Source: Alnus glutinosa (lineage: Eukaryota; Streptophyta; Magnoliopsida; Fagales; Betulaceae). From it: a stretch of DNA of 64,000 nt. A program made the translations under genes and the position numbers. Each line of letters starts with the position of its first letter. Position 1 is the stretch's first letter. Shown piece after piece: positions 13,080 through 25,730 of the stretch. The DNA lies in NCBI RefSeq assembly GCF_958979055.1, contig NC_084888.1:37529804-37593803 (forward strand), written 5' to 3'. The notes under the pieces were generated by a model, which worked only from the letters and a program-made list of their open reading frames with translations, was not told the DNA's origin and searched no databases.

Positions 13080-13686
13080 TTTTTTTTCAGAAAGAGGAAG
13101 AAAAACGATGGTTTTTTTTTTTCCCAAAAAGAGGAAGAAGAACGATGGTTTTGTTTTAAAAAGAAAGAAACAAGAAAAAAAAAATGTTATTGATGGTTTC
13201 AAAAAACCCGTCTCTAAATTTATTTGAATATTAATTTTTAGATTGTTTTATTAAATTTACAGATGGTTACAATAAAATCGTTTGGAAATTAAAATATACA
13301 AAACCGTCTGGAAATTAATTTCTAGACGGTTTTATTAAAATCGTCTGTAAAACTATAATTTTAGAAAGTTTTAAACCGTCAAGAAAAGGTGATTTTTTTT
13401 TTTTTTTTTTTTTTGTTTTTTTGTAGTGAAGGGTATTTATAATATGGGAATATTTTGACAAATGTAGTCTTTTTGGTAATTTTTGGTAGTTTAAGAGACC
13501 AGAGTTCAAGGGTTGATAGTTTGGAGGGCTAGCTACTTCCAAAACGGCTAGTAGTTTTGGAGGTTTAAATGTATTTTTCTCTATTTTTAATTATAGATAT
13601 CTACTAAAAAATATGCTTCTCGAAATGAAAAAATAAATATAATTTTATATATATAAGGGATCCCACTTAAACTTGCAATGGAATCA

Positions 13687-13711
13687 TCTCCAGTTGAAAC
13701 TCAACTGGAGA
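13687..13711. repeat. Perfect 11-bp hairpin
   Basis: TCTCCAGTTGA and TCAACTGGAGA are separated by AAC. It resembles a fragment of a foldback element. No function is assigned. Confidence 0.6.
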
Positions 13712-16700
13712 GAGGCCAATTAGTTGTAAGTAAAAGTATTTTGATAATTTTACACAATATAAAATTATTAAAATATCTCTATATATAACTAATTGGCTAC
13801 TCTTCAAATGAGTTTCAGGTTCCCTAAACTTGTGGTCTTCAATTTCAAAATCTATTTAGGGCCGGCCCTAAAGCTAATTTTGTTTTGGGCATTTGTGACT
13901 CAACATGCGTCCTTAAAAGCTTATGATCAACAACGTGGGAGGACGTCATTAGAAAAAGTTAAAGTGAATGTTTTGCAGCCACTGCAGGTGTATCCCATTA
14001 TGATCGATACTGCAGCACCATGCTCACAGTTGACCTACCACATACATTTTCGCACCATTTCTAATTCAATTCCAGAATCTATATACATTCTAGAACATCA
14101 TACAAGACTAATTAATGCTATTATTTATAGTATTTACACCCCTTTCACGTTTTAAATGGCTTATCCTCTTAGTTATTTATTTATTTTTTTTTTGTTTTTA
14201 AAAAATCACTTAAATTAAAATAAGTTACGTGAATCAGGATAAAATATCAGTAAAAAAAAAATATTAATAATAATCAGTATAAAATAAATGAGAAGAACAT
14301 AATTACTCGTGAGATAAAGATTTGAAAAATATAAGAATCATATGCCTTATTAGTCGCAAGTGACATGAGTCACATTACATGTTCTGCTTGGTTGCTTGGT
14401 GCGTATGCTATCTTCCTGCCTCCTTGTACCATTTAGGAGAAAGTAGTTTCAACGAAGAAATTAATTCTCATTATAATTAGCTTGGGATTGGCTCGTTTTA
14501 GTCAATTTCAATTTCATTAATGCTAATAGGTCACCCCTCTTGTCAGCATTCTTGCAAGTTGCAGTGCAGCTCGACTTGACAACTCGTTATCACCAATAAA
14601 TGTTGAAAGTTCGAAAGCAATTCTACGGCGAGTGGAGTGCAAGATTTATCTTTTATACTATCTTGAGTGAGTGAGGTGTTTTTGTCTCTCCCTAATCACC
14701 ATTAAACAACGAAAGCGACTATGTCAGCCACTGAGAGAGAGGGAGAGAGCAAACTAATTCCCAGCCAATGATGCTAAGGCCATCGAAAGTAATTAGGGTG
14801 GTAATTAAGTTTTACATGTGTTCGGATCATGTTGATATATGAATATAGGATTATATTGATCAATTATAATTTAATCCATTTAATTAAATGGATCAAACCT
14901 TTCAATCATAACTTGTTGATCATATCGAAGCATGGGTATAAGACTATATAAATTAACTCTAACCCGACTCATTTAATTAGACGGTCATGTCTATCAACCC
15001 TAATCTATTAATTTAGTGATGAGGTCATGTCGGATTCGCGAGGTCCCTCAAAAATTTATAATCCTAATTATATATATAAGTCGTCACAGTTCTCTAGAAT
15101 GATGGGCTTAATTAGTAAGCATATTTAGTGAAACAGTAGAAAACACTAAAACAGTGATCAGTTTGGTTTCTGTAAATTCATGCTTGGGGTTTGTTCTCTG
15201 AACTTTGTACATTTTTAAGAGAGAAAGAGTAGGCTTGTCATGACTTCCCCCACATAATGTGTACGCAGAGCAGTGATAGGCTGTCCTAATAAATTATTCA
15301 GCCAACCTAATAGGGCATCGTTTTGAAGGCAAGAAGATCCGATCCGATCCGATCCTCATCAGAATCTAAAATGGTGGTGGGGCTTTAGGGTGGATGTCAA
15401 AGTCTCACATTCAAAGGAGGCATCAAAACCTAGGTGCTTACGGTCTCTTTCTTTTTGGCCACTAAAAAGAGGGAATCCAAACAAACCTAAGTTTTGGACC
15501 CTGACCCTAGAGTGCAACATGTGTTGGATTGGGCTGTGTTGCTGTTGCTGTTGTTGATACCATTTGCCCTCGATGCCATGCAACAAACTAATTAGCTAAG
15601 CTAGGGATATTGCAAGGCCCCCCCTCCCTTTCACGTTGGAATAGGCTGTTTTTGTCCAAATATGATCAGCCCCTCCCTTGCCGGGGCACAGGGATGACAG
15701 AACGTGGCAAAAATGTTGACGATACTTTAATTTGAACAAAAGAAGTAAAATGAAAAATTCAAAATACTTAAAAGAATGAAAAGTCGGATTAAAAATCTTT
15801 CTTGGTAAAGATTTAATGTTATTAAATTTAATTATGAACATATTTATCGTATGACATCATGTAGATGTACACTATTAGAGACAACAATATTAAATTATGA
15901 TCATAAAATTAATGAAGAGAATCTTATTATATATGTAAAGGTGGAAGTTAAAAGAAAATTATGTTATGGTCCAAGATTATATTTGACCATATATATAATT
16001 AAATTAAACCTTCATCATCGTCATGGTGTTGTTTTGGGCCATGATAGGCCAGGAAAGCTAGCTGTAACTTTATGCCCACGTACAAATTAAAGCAAGGATG
16101 GACCTGCACCTTGATGACATTGGCATTTGATCGAGCACATGGATTCTATTTCACTGAAGATTCGAAAAGGATCAGTATCGTCCCACGTACATTCAAACCG
16201 AGGATGATTCGTCCATGTCTAGGGTGCCCTAGCTAGGGCTTTAGGCAATTGGTTCTGACTGTGGTCCATTTGCCTTCCTATTTAAATTAAGGGTCAAAAA
16301 TTCAACCTAAAGATTCAAAGGGAAATAATATATGTCTTATGTATATATAGTAGAAAAATAAGGGAAAATGGCATTCGAAATTTCGTTCTCGAGTATGAAT
16401 TTGTTCTTCTCTTAATTAATTATTTCAAATCAATCCATGATATCGAAATTCTACAAGAAAATTAAATATAACTTTTGGAATTTTTAGTTGTAATTAATCT
16501 GAATTAAATTAAATTAACGAAAGCAAGTTCTGGCATGAGCTAGGCTTTGAATGAAGCAAAGACCATCGTACCAAATGGGGCAGAATATGCAGCCTCATAT
16601 ATTAATATGACCATTCAAAGTGTCTTTTAGCAGATGCCATGAATTATTAAATAGCAAAAGTCGGCCGGGTTTCTATCACCAACTTGAGCACCAAGTGCCT

Positions 16701-16931
16701 CCACAACCACATGTTTCCATCTCTCCGAGATACCTCTAAAGTCCAACCTATGCACAAAATTCCCCCCATCGCGCGGAAAGTATCCTCGATCGATCGATCA
16801 AGGACTGTATATGATAGTCCTTTACGTAGTGCAATAATCTGCCACCTAAATTTCCTTCTGAATTTTGTAACACTACTTAAAGCACATTGATGCCCATAGA
16901 TGTACCATTCTAAACTTGCCATTAATGCCAT

Positions 16932-16935
<4 letters not shown>
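13712..16935. other. Intergenic DNA, no gene seen
   Basis: About 3.2 kb of AT-rich DNA. Open frames here are short and lack family motifs. A small GATCC-rich direct repeat lies at about 15338-15355. Confidence 0.45.

Positions 16936-16990
<55 letters not shown>
16936..16990 (+). repeat. 55-bp poly(T) tract
   Basis: An uninterrupted T run. It may be the poly(A) tail of a minus-strand retroposon whose body would lie to the right (from 16991), but no retroposon body was recognised. Confidence 0.9.
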
Positions 16991-17035
16991 CATTTTGGCA
17001 CATTACAACTTCCGGAACTCAATGAAAATAAAATT

Positions 17036-18010
17036 AGACTCCTAATATTAATTACAACTAAGCATGCAACCAAATATGTAAAGCAATAAAAAGATAGACA
17101 TGGATATTTGGTTACGAAGTAGAAAGTACTCTTTGCACCAAATAAGAGAAAAATCACTCCGTAGCAGCCAAATTCAGAAAATCAACTATCAGAAGAAATA
17201 ACTAGTTACAAGACATTCGTACTCACAATACCTTTGAAGTTGTCATACCTTGAACTCTAACAAGTACCTATGCTTGAACGCATCTATACCAGACCCATCT
17301 ATATAGTTTCTTCAATCGATCCCTTAACTAGAGCTCCTCTCTAGTTAGACTTCAAACGGTTGAACGGTTACAACACAAAATAAATTCTAAGATAGATAGA
17401 TATAACTTTTATGCCTAATAAACCTTCTCTTAGCACACTGGATTCATAAATCTTAATTCTGCTCAAATTTGAATTTCTACTCAACAGCATCCGGACGGGC
17501 AACAGCAAATCCTATGTTTTGCTGAAGGGCGTCCGGATGGCTTGACCTAGTGTCCGAACAGTTGGAGGGAAAATCTTCTTCGTCCGCAGTTTTCACTTTT
17601 GCGTCCAGACAACCTTGCAAACGGGTACTCTCGGTGGTTTGCGTCTGCTAGGCCGTCCGGACAGGTTGCGAACAGGAGTTCTCTGTGGTTCACGTCTAAT
17701 GGGCGGTCCGGACAAGTATCGAACACTGACTTTCTGTGACTTGCGTCAGGTCGCTGCTTCTGGTTATCCTGACGGTCTGCAAGGAAATCGATTTTGCTGA
17801 TTCTGAAAAATCTTCAGAGATTCTTTCTTCAACAAGCACTTGCCTTTCTTGATAAATACTGGCATACTGCAGATTTTTCCTTATTCAGCCATTTACTTTC
17901 TTGATGAATAATCGTGCAATAATATTTTAAAAGTCTTCTTGAATTACAGTGTCCCTAATAAGACAGTGTTTTTGTAGACAGAATGTAGCCAATAAAATAA
18001 ACAAACACTC
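17036..18010. mobile_element. Retroelement-like block with GTCCGGAC-type palindromic repeats (copy 1)
   Basis: Degenerate copies of CGTCCGGACGG and variants (GTCCGGATGG, GTCCAGAC, GTCCGAAC, GTCCGGACAGG) recur at 17490-17780. The start (GCATGCAACCAAATATGTAA) and the end (CAGAATGTAG followed by an A-rich stretch) align with the corresponding parts of the block at 56092-57657 in the same orientation. That shared order suggests a repeated retroelement segment, possibly an LTR. Boundaries and class are not settled, and no protein domain is present. Confidence 0.5.
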
Positions 18011-18688
18011 GGTTAATTGATAAACTCAACATATAGTGCCTACACAGTTTTTGGTATATATTGGGACTCAATACATTGCGGGTAAAATGAGAATAAAAGA
18101 ACCACATCTCCTATGCTTGTGCGGCTGTTCTGCGTCTCTTTATAAGTTGATAAGAAATAATTAATTTAGAGGTTTTGTGGTCTCAAAACATGCAATTTAA
18201 AACATATCGTTTTCAAAATATGCGATTTGATCGAAAAAGAGATTTTAAAAGAACAGTTAAACTTTTGGAAAAATTTCAGTTTGACCTTTAAAATCGCGTG
18301 GTTTTTAAAATGCATCACATTGTCTGTGATTTGAAAATGTAATTTTTTTTTTTTCACGTTTTTACACCCATTTTTTAAAAAGCACTCTCAGTAAGACATT
18401 TTTCGAAATTTTGTTTAAAAACACACTTTTAGTCTGTAAAATAGCAGAATCAAACGAACTCTTATCATTTAATTGATATCCTAACACTCTCCTGCGCCTC
18501 ACAACACAGAAAATATTTAATTGATACATTTACTTAAATCATTATTTATTTCAAAATTTTAACTTAATAAAAAATATAATTATTTAATTAATAATATAAC
18601 GCAACATCTAACCAGTACTCACCTATACATCCACATTCGCGGCTCATTAATTAGAGAATACTAATTAAGCCCCAAGATATTTGAAGAT
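18011..18688. other. Intergenic DNA with MITE-like composition
   Basis: No gene. Positions about 18160-18460 resemble, loosely, the GCGATTTTAAA-rich dispersed repeat at 48165 and 53210 (AAAATCGC and GCGATTTGA words), but the match is too degraded to call a copy. Confidence 0.35.
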
Positions 18689-18875
18689 GAGAAATGCTAG
18701 AACTTCTTCTAGTGTTCTTCTTATATCCATCTGAAAGGACGTAAATGTAATTAAAAAAATTATAAAATTACATCCATATCATCTAGAAAGACATACATGT
18801 AATTTTTTTTTATTACATTTATGTCATTCTAGACGGACACTAAAAACACACTAAAAAAAACTCTAGCATTCTTCG
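18689..18875. mobile_element. MULE-type MITE, 187 bp, with 9-bp target duplication
   Basis: Starts GAGAAATGCTAGAAC and ends CTAGCATTCTTCG. The 9-bp direct repeat TTTGAAGAT flanks it (18680-18688 and 18876-18884). A 9-bp duplication is typical of Mutator-like elements. The ends match those of the element at 36933. Confidence 0.75.
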
Positions 18876-18884
18876 TTTGAAGAT

Positions 18885-20512
18885 AGTGCTACTATACGTA
18901 CTGGTGGCTTCAAATATTTTTGTACAAATTGTTGCTAATCTACCGGCAATTATTTGAGAAAGTTTAGTAATTATATATATATATATATATTTTAAAATTT
19001 AGCTGATGTTCAACTCTGAGGACGGGGCCGGCCGGGCATTCTTTCTTGGTTATGTTGGGCCAGCAAAAGTACAAAGGCGGCAACAAGCGATAGTGCGGTC
19101 GGTGCAAGTGGGTTCCTAATACAACTGTAGCCTAGCCGACTCGGCCGAGCCAATTTGGCCACATTAGTGAGGTAAACATGATTGGTGGACGTTTAGTAAT
19201 TATATATATATATATATTAACATGATTGATAATTTGATGGTCTAAGTATTACACACGTTGCTTCGTAAAATTTTATAAAAATAATTGATAGTTGAGAGGG
19301 CCGATGTATTATTATATTTACCGACCCAAAAAAAGAAGAGAAAAACTTTTTCTTGACCTTTACTTTCCAGATTTATAGATCGAATCGTCTAGAGCTTTTG
19401 TGAAGATATTATATTTATAGGGGTTAAGGGCTTGTTTGGTAAGGGAAGGGGAATTGGTAGTGGGAGTTAAAATTAATAGATGTGATATAAAGTAAAAAGA
19501 ATTTGTATAGAAAAAAGAAAAAAAATTTATATTGTAGTGAATTTTTTTATTTAAATAATAATAAAAAGTTATTGATGTGATATAAAATTAGAATATTTTA
19601 AAGTTAGTTATTTTTAGGATAAGTGAATCCTTTGCCGAACAAGCCCATTGCATATGATTTTTGCAAGAAAAGACCGTCCGAAAAGACAGGTTTTTCTAAC
19701 CAATAGGGAACTTTTGCAAGTTGCCAATGATGATAGAGAGAGCTAGTGCCTCTCTTTTTGTTTTGATTTGTTTTTCCTCTTAAGTCTTAACTAATGTAGC
19801 GGTTAATATTGTGGTCAGATTAATGTTTTCTCTTCACAGATAATTATATATATATATAGAAACAAAAACACTTGTGAAAAAAATGTTTATTATAAGCTGG
19901 TTGATATGGCAGGTGATTGGCCCAAAAAAGAACAGAAGAAAAAGAAAGCCTCTCTTGTTCCTCTAATTTGACCACAAGTATGCAGTTGCAATTTGTTTCT
20001 CGGATACCTTTTTTTAGAAGAACAACATCAAATTTATTCCACCAAGAAGAACAAAACTTTTTGTGCAGATAACGTTTTAAAGGTAGTCGTAAAACCATCG
20101 AGTAGTGATAGTACTGTTTATATATTCATAAAAAGGTCAAAAAGCTACTGATGCATGTTTGATATGTAATTAAATTAGGGGGTCACTTTATGTTTGCGTG
20201 TCGATTTTTCCTTGTATCGACGCATATGAGTATTATAATATCATATAGATTAACTTTAATTTTATCTATTTAATTAAATCGGTCAGAATCTGTAATCCTA
20301 ACTAATTTTGAATCTGATCCCTTACAACAAAGAGCATTTAATTCGATCTGTACATATTCAAGTAAGTACTCTTATTAAGAGCAGTGGACAGTAACTACTA
20401 ATTAGTATTAACTTGATTGGGTTTCTTATCTTAAATTAAGCAAGGGAAGATTAATAAACCTTTATTAATATAAGCACAGATTGATTTTGTGACAGCTTTT
20501 CCTTTTTATAAC
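18885..20512. other. Intergenic DNA upstream of the NPF gene
   Basis: No gene apart from repeats. A direct repeat of about 24 bp, GTTTAGTAATTATATATATA and on, occurs near 18963 and 19192 and brackets about 230 bp that are richer in GC. The MITE-like element at 19428 lies here as well. Confidence 0.4.
19428..19646. mobile_element. AT-rich MITE, family member 1
   Basis: Ends are GGGCTTGTTTGGTAA and TTGCCGAACAAGCCC, an imperfect inverted pair. The interior words ATGTGATATAAA and ATTGTAGTGAATTTTTTTATTTAAATAA match, reversed, the interiors at 36504, 43514 and 61140. No clear target duplication. Confidence 0.65.
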
Positions 20513-20523
20513 TATATATAAGG
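20513..20523 (+). promoter_or_regulatory. TATA box of the NPF gene
   Basis: TATATATAAGG lies about 90 bp upstream of the start codon and is followed by a CT-rich leader at about 20530-20585, a common plant core-promoter layout. Confidence 0.65.
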
Positions 20524-20603
20524 ACACCGCCTCCACTACCCTAACTACTCTTTCTCTTTCACTTACTTCGCCCACTTCCTTCAAACTTCAAAATATATCT
20601 CTA

Positions 20604-23600
20604 ATGGAAGCCAAAGGTTACACCCAAGATGGAACTGTCGATCTTCATGGCCGCCCCATACGTGCATCAAAAACTGGGAAATGGAAAGCCTGTGCTTTCC
20701 TTGTTGGTAATCATTTTGTTTCTTTTCTCTTTTAATTTGCTTCTTTTTGTCCTTAGGCATGCATACATAAACTTCTGCTGGAAATTAAACAGGTTTCCGG
20801 CAATATTAATGTACTTAATTTACCAGATTGTTTACACAAGTTTGTTACAGTACTAATTCATGTGATGCTTTATGATGATATGGATTATGCTTCGTTTTGT
20901 TGAATCTTACACAGGCTATGAAGCATTTGAGAGGATGGCCTTTTATGGAGTACAGTCAAACTTAGTGAATTACTTGACAACCCAACTTCATCAAGACACA
21001 GTTTCATCAGTAAGGAATGTGAATAACTGGTCAGGATCAGTGTGGATTACACCAATTCTTGGTGCTTACATAGCAGATTCTTACATTGGTCGGTTTTGGA
21101 CTTTCACTGTCTCATCCCTCATATACGTCATGGTAAATGATGATTTATCCAATTAAGAACTTAGATTCGATCTAGATATATTAGTTTATATTCACTATCT
21201 TCATCTTCCAACCAAAATGCCCACATATTCTGACGGTATTTTAGGTTAATTTACCTAATCTCTCGAAGGCCAATAACTTTCATTAATTTTGTTCGTGGGA
21301 CCACAAAAATGCTAGTTTGGTTGATTGGCCACCTGCATGATATATAAGTTTGTAGCAGTACTCCAGAATTGAAGCTTATGGTTCATGCATGCTAGGCCCA
21401 CAGATCGAGGAGTAGTTATCCCATCAATTTACACTAAATATTGAGAAATTATTCTGTTTAAATGCTTAAATTGATGGAAAATGAACTTTAACTGATTGAT
21501 AGGAACCTAAATTTTGTCTTCATTATTCATCCGGAAAAAAAAAAAAGTTTGTCTTCATCAGCAGAAGCACAGACTGAGATTGAATTGCTGATTGGATATT
21601 CCAATGCTATTAATTTGTTATAGAAATAAACTCATAATGTAGTGTATCTCAACAGGGAATGGTGCTTCTAACAACAGTAGTTTCACTCAAAAGCCTGAAG
21701 CCATCATGTACAAATGGAGTCTGCATCAAGGCCTCTGCTTCACAAATTTCCTTCTTCTACTTATCCCTCTACACAATAGCAATCGGGTCGGGTGGAACAA
21801 AACCCAATATATCCACCTTTGGGGCAGACCAGTTTGATGATTACAACCCCCATGAGAAAGAGCTCAAGGTTTCATTCTTCAACTGGTGGATGTTCAGCTC
21901 TTTCTTGGGTGCTTTAGTTGCCACCATTGGCCTTGTTTACATTCAAGAGAATTTGGGATGGGGTTTAGGCTACGGTATCCCGACAGCTGGGCTTCTCTTC
22001 TCCATATTCGTTTTCTACATAGGAACCCCATTCTACAGGCACAAAGTTCGGAAGAGCAAAAGCCCTGCAAGGGAAATGATTCGAGTCCCTATCACTGCCT
22101 TCAAAAATAGGAAGCTTCAACTACCAAACAGCACCTCACAGCTTTATGAGTTTGACCTCCAGTATTACAGCAGTAGCGGCAAGAGACAGGTCCATCACAC
22201 CCCTATTTTCAGGTGAGCTGATCTGTAAATTTTTGCTGCTTCTGTTTTGCTTTTAAGATTGTAGAACTTGCTTTTAATTGCATGGATATATGGGGCATCA
22301 TGAATGCTCTGAATTTTTAACGTGCAAGTAAGGGCACTCTTAGTTACCCAACCTAGCTAGCTCCCCTTAGGGGTGATGGTTCGTGTTGTCGTGTCAGATT
22401 TACTCTTATCAAACCATTTAATTTTGTATTAAATTCATATTAGATTCGCAAGTCAAGTAAAAAATTGACATCTACTCTCTCCAATTAATGCACAGGCGCA
22501 CACACACAACAACCAAAAAAAAAAAAAAGAGTACCTTTGCCAACCTGATAAATAATTATGAGATGGAACCAACGCCATGGTCAATTAGACCACAGAACTA
22601 CCCCAGAATCCTTTAAAGCGTTGGTGCCAAGACAGGTGCCGGGGGGGCCTCCCATTTCAAGTGCATAACCAGGAAATCTACAATTCCAAGGAAAATACAA
22701 ATAATTATTTCGAAAATTCTCTCCCTTCGCACCTCTTTAGTGAATGGTCACAATCTTTCAGTCAAGTTGTTTCTGATGCATGGAGGATGCCTCATCGTGG
22801 GATGGCAGCGCCTGAGTGCATGCCCCCACCATTGCCTCGAATTCAAACAAATTGCACATGAAACACAACTATTGGTGAATGGTGGGAACCTTTACAACTA
22901 TTAACAGCATTTGAAAAAAACATATATGAATTACAATATCATTTCCATTTGACTCGTAAAAGAAAATGAGACAAATGATAAGACTAGATATGAAGGCAAC
23001 TTTCAATTATTTCCCAGGTTCCTGGACAGGGCTGCAATAAAAGATGGTAGCATGGATGCGTCAGTGCCACCATGCACAGTGACTCAGGTAGAAGGAGCCA
23101 AGCTGGTGTTGGGAATGATCCTGATATGGCTTGTAACGCTAATTCCCAGCACTATTTGGGCACAAATCAACACTCTTTTTGTCAAACAAGGCACCACCTT
23201 GGACCGAAGCCTAAGCCCAACCTTCCGGATTCCAGCAGCCTCACTAGGGAGCTTCGTGACTCTCTCCATGCTCCTCTCCGTCCCTATGTATGACCGCTAC
23301 TTCGTGCCCTTCATGCGTCGCAGAACTGGAAACTTTAGAGGAATCACGCTGCTTCAAAGGCTCGGCGTTGGATTTGTCATCCAAGTCATGGCGATCGGAG
23401 TTGCTTATGCTGTGGAAGCCAGGCGGATGCATGTCATAAGATTGAACCATATAGTAGATCCTAAGGAAATCGTCCCCATGAGCATATTTTGGCTATTGCC
23501 TCAATATATTCTCTTGGGCATCGCCGACGTGTTCAATGCAATTGGGTTGCTGGAATTCTTCTATGATCAGTCTCCAGAAGACATGCAGAGTCTTGGGACA

Positions 23601-23900
23601 ACGTTCTTCACAAGTGGGATTGGCGTGGGCAACTTCTTGAACAGCTTTCTGGTGACAATGGTGGATAAAATTACAGGAAGGGATGGAGGGAAGAGCTGGA
23701 TAGGCGATAATTTGAATGACTCCCACTTGGATTACTACTATGGCTTCCTTTTGGTCATCTCTATCCTTAACCTTGGAGCCTTTTTGTGGGCATCAAGTAA
23801 ATATATTTACAAGCAGGAGATCATAGAAGCCAAGGAGGGTCGTCTTCAAATATTGGAGGCCAAAGCCTTAGACACGTCTCCTCTAAGCTTACAAGTATAA
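20604..23900 (+). CDS. NRT1/PTR family (NPF5-like) proton-coupled transporter
   Basis: Exons by eye: 20604-20706, 20915-21132, 21656-22212, 23018-23900; all GT-AG, joined frame 587 codons with stop (586 aa), normal for the family. Residues 37-41 carry the ExxER proton-coupling motif (EAFER) in the first membrane segment. Residues about 151-168 hold the PTR signature GTKPNISTFGADQFD, followed by FFNWWMFS. A long hydrophilic loop comes after GTPFYRHKV (about residue 230 on), then FLDRAAIKDG and the second half with its hydrophobic segments; twelve membrane spans are expected. The N-terminus (YTQDGTVDLHGRP) and overall pattern are most like NPF5.2/5.3 (AtPTR3 clade). Members move nitrate, peptides or other solutes with protons across the plasma membrane or tonoplast; the substrate here cannot be read from sequence. 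All key motifs are intact, so it is probably functional. Confidence 0.93.
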
Positions 23901-24006
23901 AAGGCCGTTAATTAGCAGGACCACAATTGAATAAACGATTTGTGTGGTTTTCAGCTTCTTCTTCTTTTTCTTTTTCTTTTTTCATTGTAGACGTTGTAAA
24001 TTAATC

Positions 24007-24012
24007 AATAAA
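24007..24012 (+). terminator. Poly(A) signal of the NPF gene
   Basis: AATAAA lies 107 bp after the stop codon in a T-rich 3' region. Confidence 0.6.
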
Positions 24013-24030
24013 ATTTCAATTGTCCAAATA

Positions 24031-25730
24031 TCAGAACAAGTCCTTATTTCTATGGGGAGAGAAATTGGTTTGAATGTACTAGAATATTAATTAAAATAAT
24101 CGGTAATTTAATATGGTAGCTAAATAGTGGTATTAAATTAGAAGTTTGACTTTATAATTTTTTAAAATAAGCGATGATTTAACAGAATATGTCAAACGAA
24201 TTCGTATTTGTGTGCCTATGTCAGTGTATGAATAGTAAAAACTGAATTCATATAATCTCTTTTTTTTTTCTTTCTTTTTTTCTCTAATATTTTTTCGTGT
24301 GTAGAATGTAGATCAGGGTAAAAATTGTACCTAAGACTTCATATATATAGTCTTTACATATAGTAGAAATGGCTGCATATTGGCCTGCTTAAAAAAATCG
24401 CCCTTTTCTTGGTTTTTAATTTAAAGATATATTGGATCAGGCAAATTTTTAGCCCATTTCTAATTATTTAGTTGTATTTTTCTCGAGTACTCTAATTTTG
24501 TTTAGACCTTTGTGTGTGTGTGAAGTATTACTACCATATATATATATATATATATATATATAAGCAAGACGACCTAGCTATGCTTCTAAGGCCTTTTCAG
24601 AGGCCCGAGAAGATGAACTAGTGGCCTCGGCCCAATATTTGGTCACAAGAACCAGTTCCTAAAATTATACTTGTAATAAAGATTATTGCCAAACGATTAG
24701 GCGATGTCTTCTTGATCAAACTTTTGAATGAAGGAGAGAATTTTGGGAGAAATTTAGCTCGGATTAATGCTTAACATGGGGGCATAAAAATTGTTTAGGA
24801 AATAACGGCTGTGATTGCTTTTGAATTATTGTTTCTTGGTTGTTCTTCACTGTTTACATAATTTTATATTATTTAATTTTTTTTTAAATATATATCAATA
24901 TCAACTTCATATACACCATTAATATTAGATGCACTAATTTTAAATCTTAACTAAGAAATAAATACTATCAATTTTATTTGATATGAAGATCATATTCCGC
25001 TCAAATAGGAGGGTTTGGCATGGTCGTAATTAACATCGTCATCAATTGAACCTTGATAAGGAGTTAGGTGTCAAAGATATACCAGAAGACAATAATGGAT
25101 TTGAAAAATGCTTGGAATATTGTAATTTTATTATATTCTTTTTTATAAATTCATGTCGCAGTTATATTTTATAAAAATAGGTATCACGTAAACTGCTATA
25201 TGTGACGTGATTGTCCACATTTATAGAAATTTTGCTTTGATATTTGTAAATGCAAATAAATCTCAAAAATCCCATACACATTTATGTGGAAATTACATTT
25301 TATATATTATAATTTACAAAATGCTTGGAGTATTATAATTTTTATTATAATATTTTTTAAATTTTTGTAACATACAGGTTAAAGAAATAAGTACCACGTA
25401 GACTATTACATGAAAACTCACATTTTAATGACTGATCACATAATAAATACTACATAAATTGTCACGTTAATTTTTAAACATAGTACTAAATATCATATGA
25501 ATAAACAATTTATATTTTACTAACCGATGTGACAAGTGCTATATGGATTGACACATTAATTTACAAGAAACTTGTAAAAAAAGTTACAATATTCCTCATG
25601 AACTCAATAAATTTGTAATATTCTTAAAACAAAAAGGAAAATGTAATATTTGATTGTAATTTTTCTTTTTCTTTTTGGGAGTTTTAGTGGGGCACGTGGT
25701 GGCAAGCCTCTGGGCACTTATGGACCCCAA
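24031..25730. other. Intergenic DNA, no gene seen
   Basis: AT-rich. It holds a TA microsatellite at about 24537-24562. A stretch at about 24575-24650, ending CCCAATATTTGGTCAC, has a diverged copy near 34300-34378. Confidence 0.45.

Larger units (their letters stand above)
12155..13428. mobile_element. Non-autonomous CACTA element (1.27 kb) carrying host gene fragments
   Basis: The left end reads CACCACAAAAATTTC and the right end reads TTTTTTTGTAGTG, which is CACTACAAAAAAA reversed. The 3-bp direct repeat AAG flanks it (12152-12154 and 13429-13431), as expected for CACTA (En/Spm). Subterminal repeats of the type GACGGTTTTAAACCGTC cluster at 12180-12370 and 13190-13390. The middle holds a glyoxalase-I fragment (12465-12650), a GC-rich stretch (12650-13035) and a GA microsatellite. 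No transposase is visible, so mobility would need an autonomous partner. The first base pairs are degenerate (CACCA rather than CACTA). Confidence 0.8.
11851..13581. mobile_element. Foldback-type element with long inverted arms, split by a CACTA insertion
   Basis: The left arm (about 11851-12040) and the right arm (about 12110-12154 continuing at 13432-13581) are inverted copies of each other: CTCTTAAACTACC, AAAAAGAC.ACATTTGTC and TGACA.ATG.GTCATTTTTTCAAT all reappear reversed and in order. Removing the nested CACTA (12155-13428 plus one copy of its AAG duplication) restores a continuous right arm and leaves about 450 bp. Coding capacity is absent. Outer ends are approximate, and no target duplication was settled. 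Confidence 0.65.

Noticed and set aside
13014-13227. Open frames with Ser/Leu/Arg/Glu runs around the GA repeat
   Set aside because: They are products of the microsatellite and homopolymers.
14101-16600. Possible small genes in the 13.8-16.6 kb stretch
   Set aside because: Frames are short, AT-rich and without motifs or a convincing splice structure.
16647-17003. 118-codon minus-strand frame next to the poly(T) tract
   Set aside because: It starts in a poly-Lys run made by the homopolymer and has no recognisable domain; it is not supported as a gene.
22500-22860. Open frame 22661-22861 inside the NPF gene
   Set aside because: It lies in intron 3 and matches nothing; the flanking exons join in frame without it.
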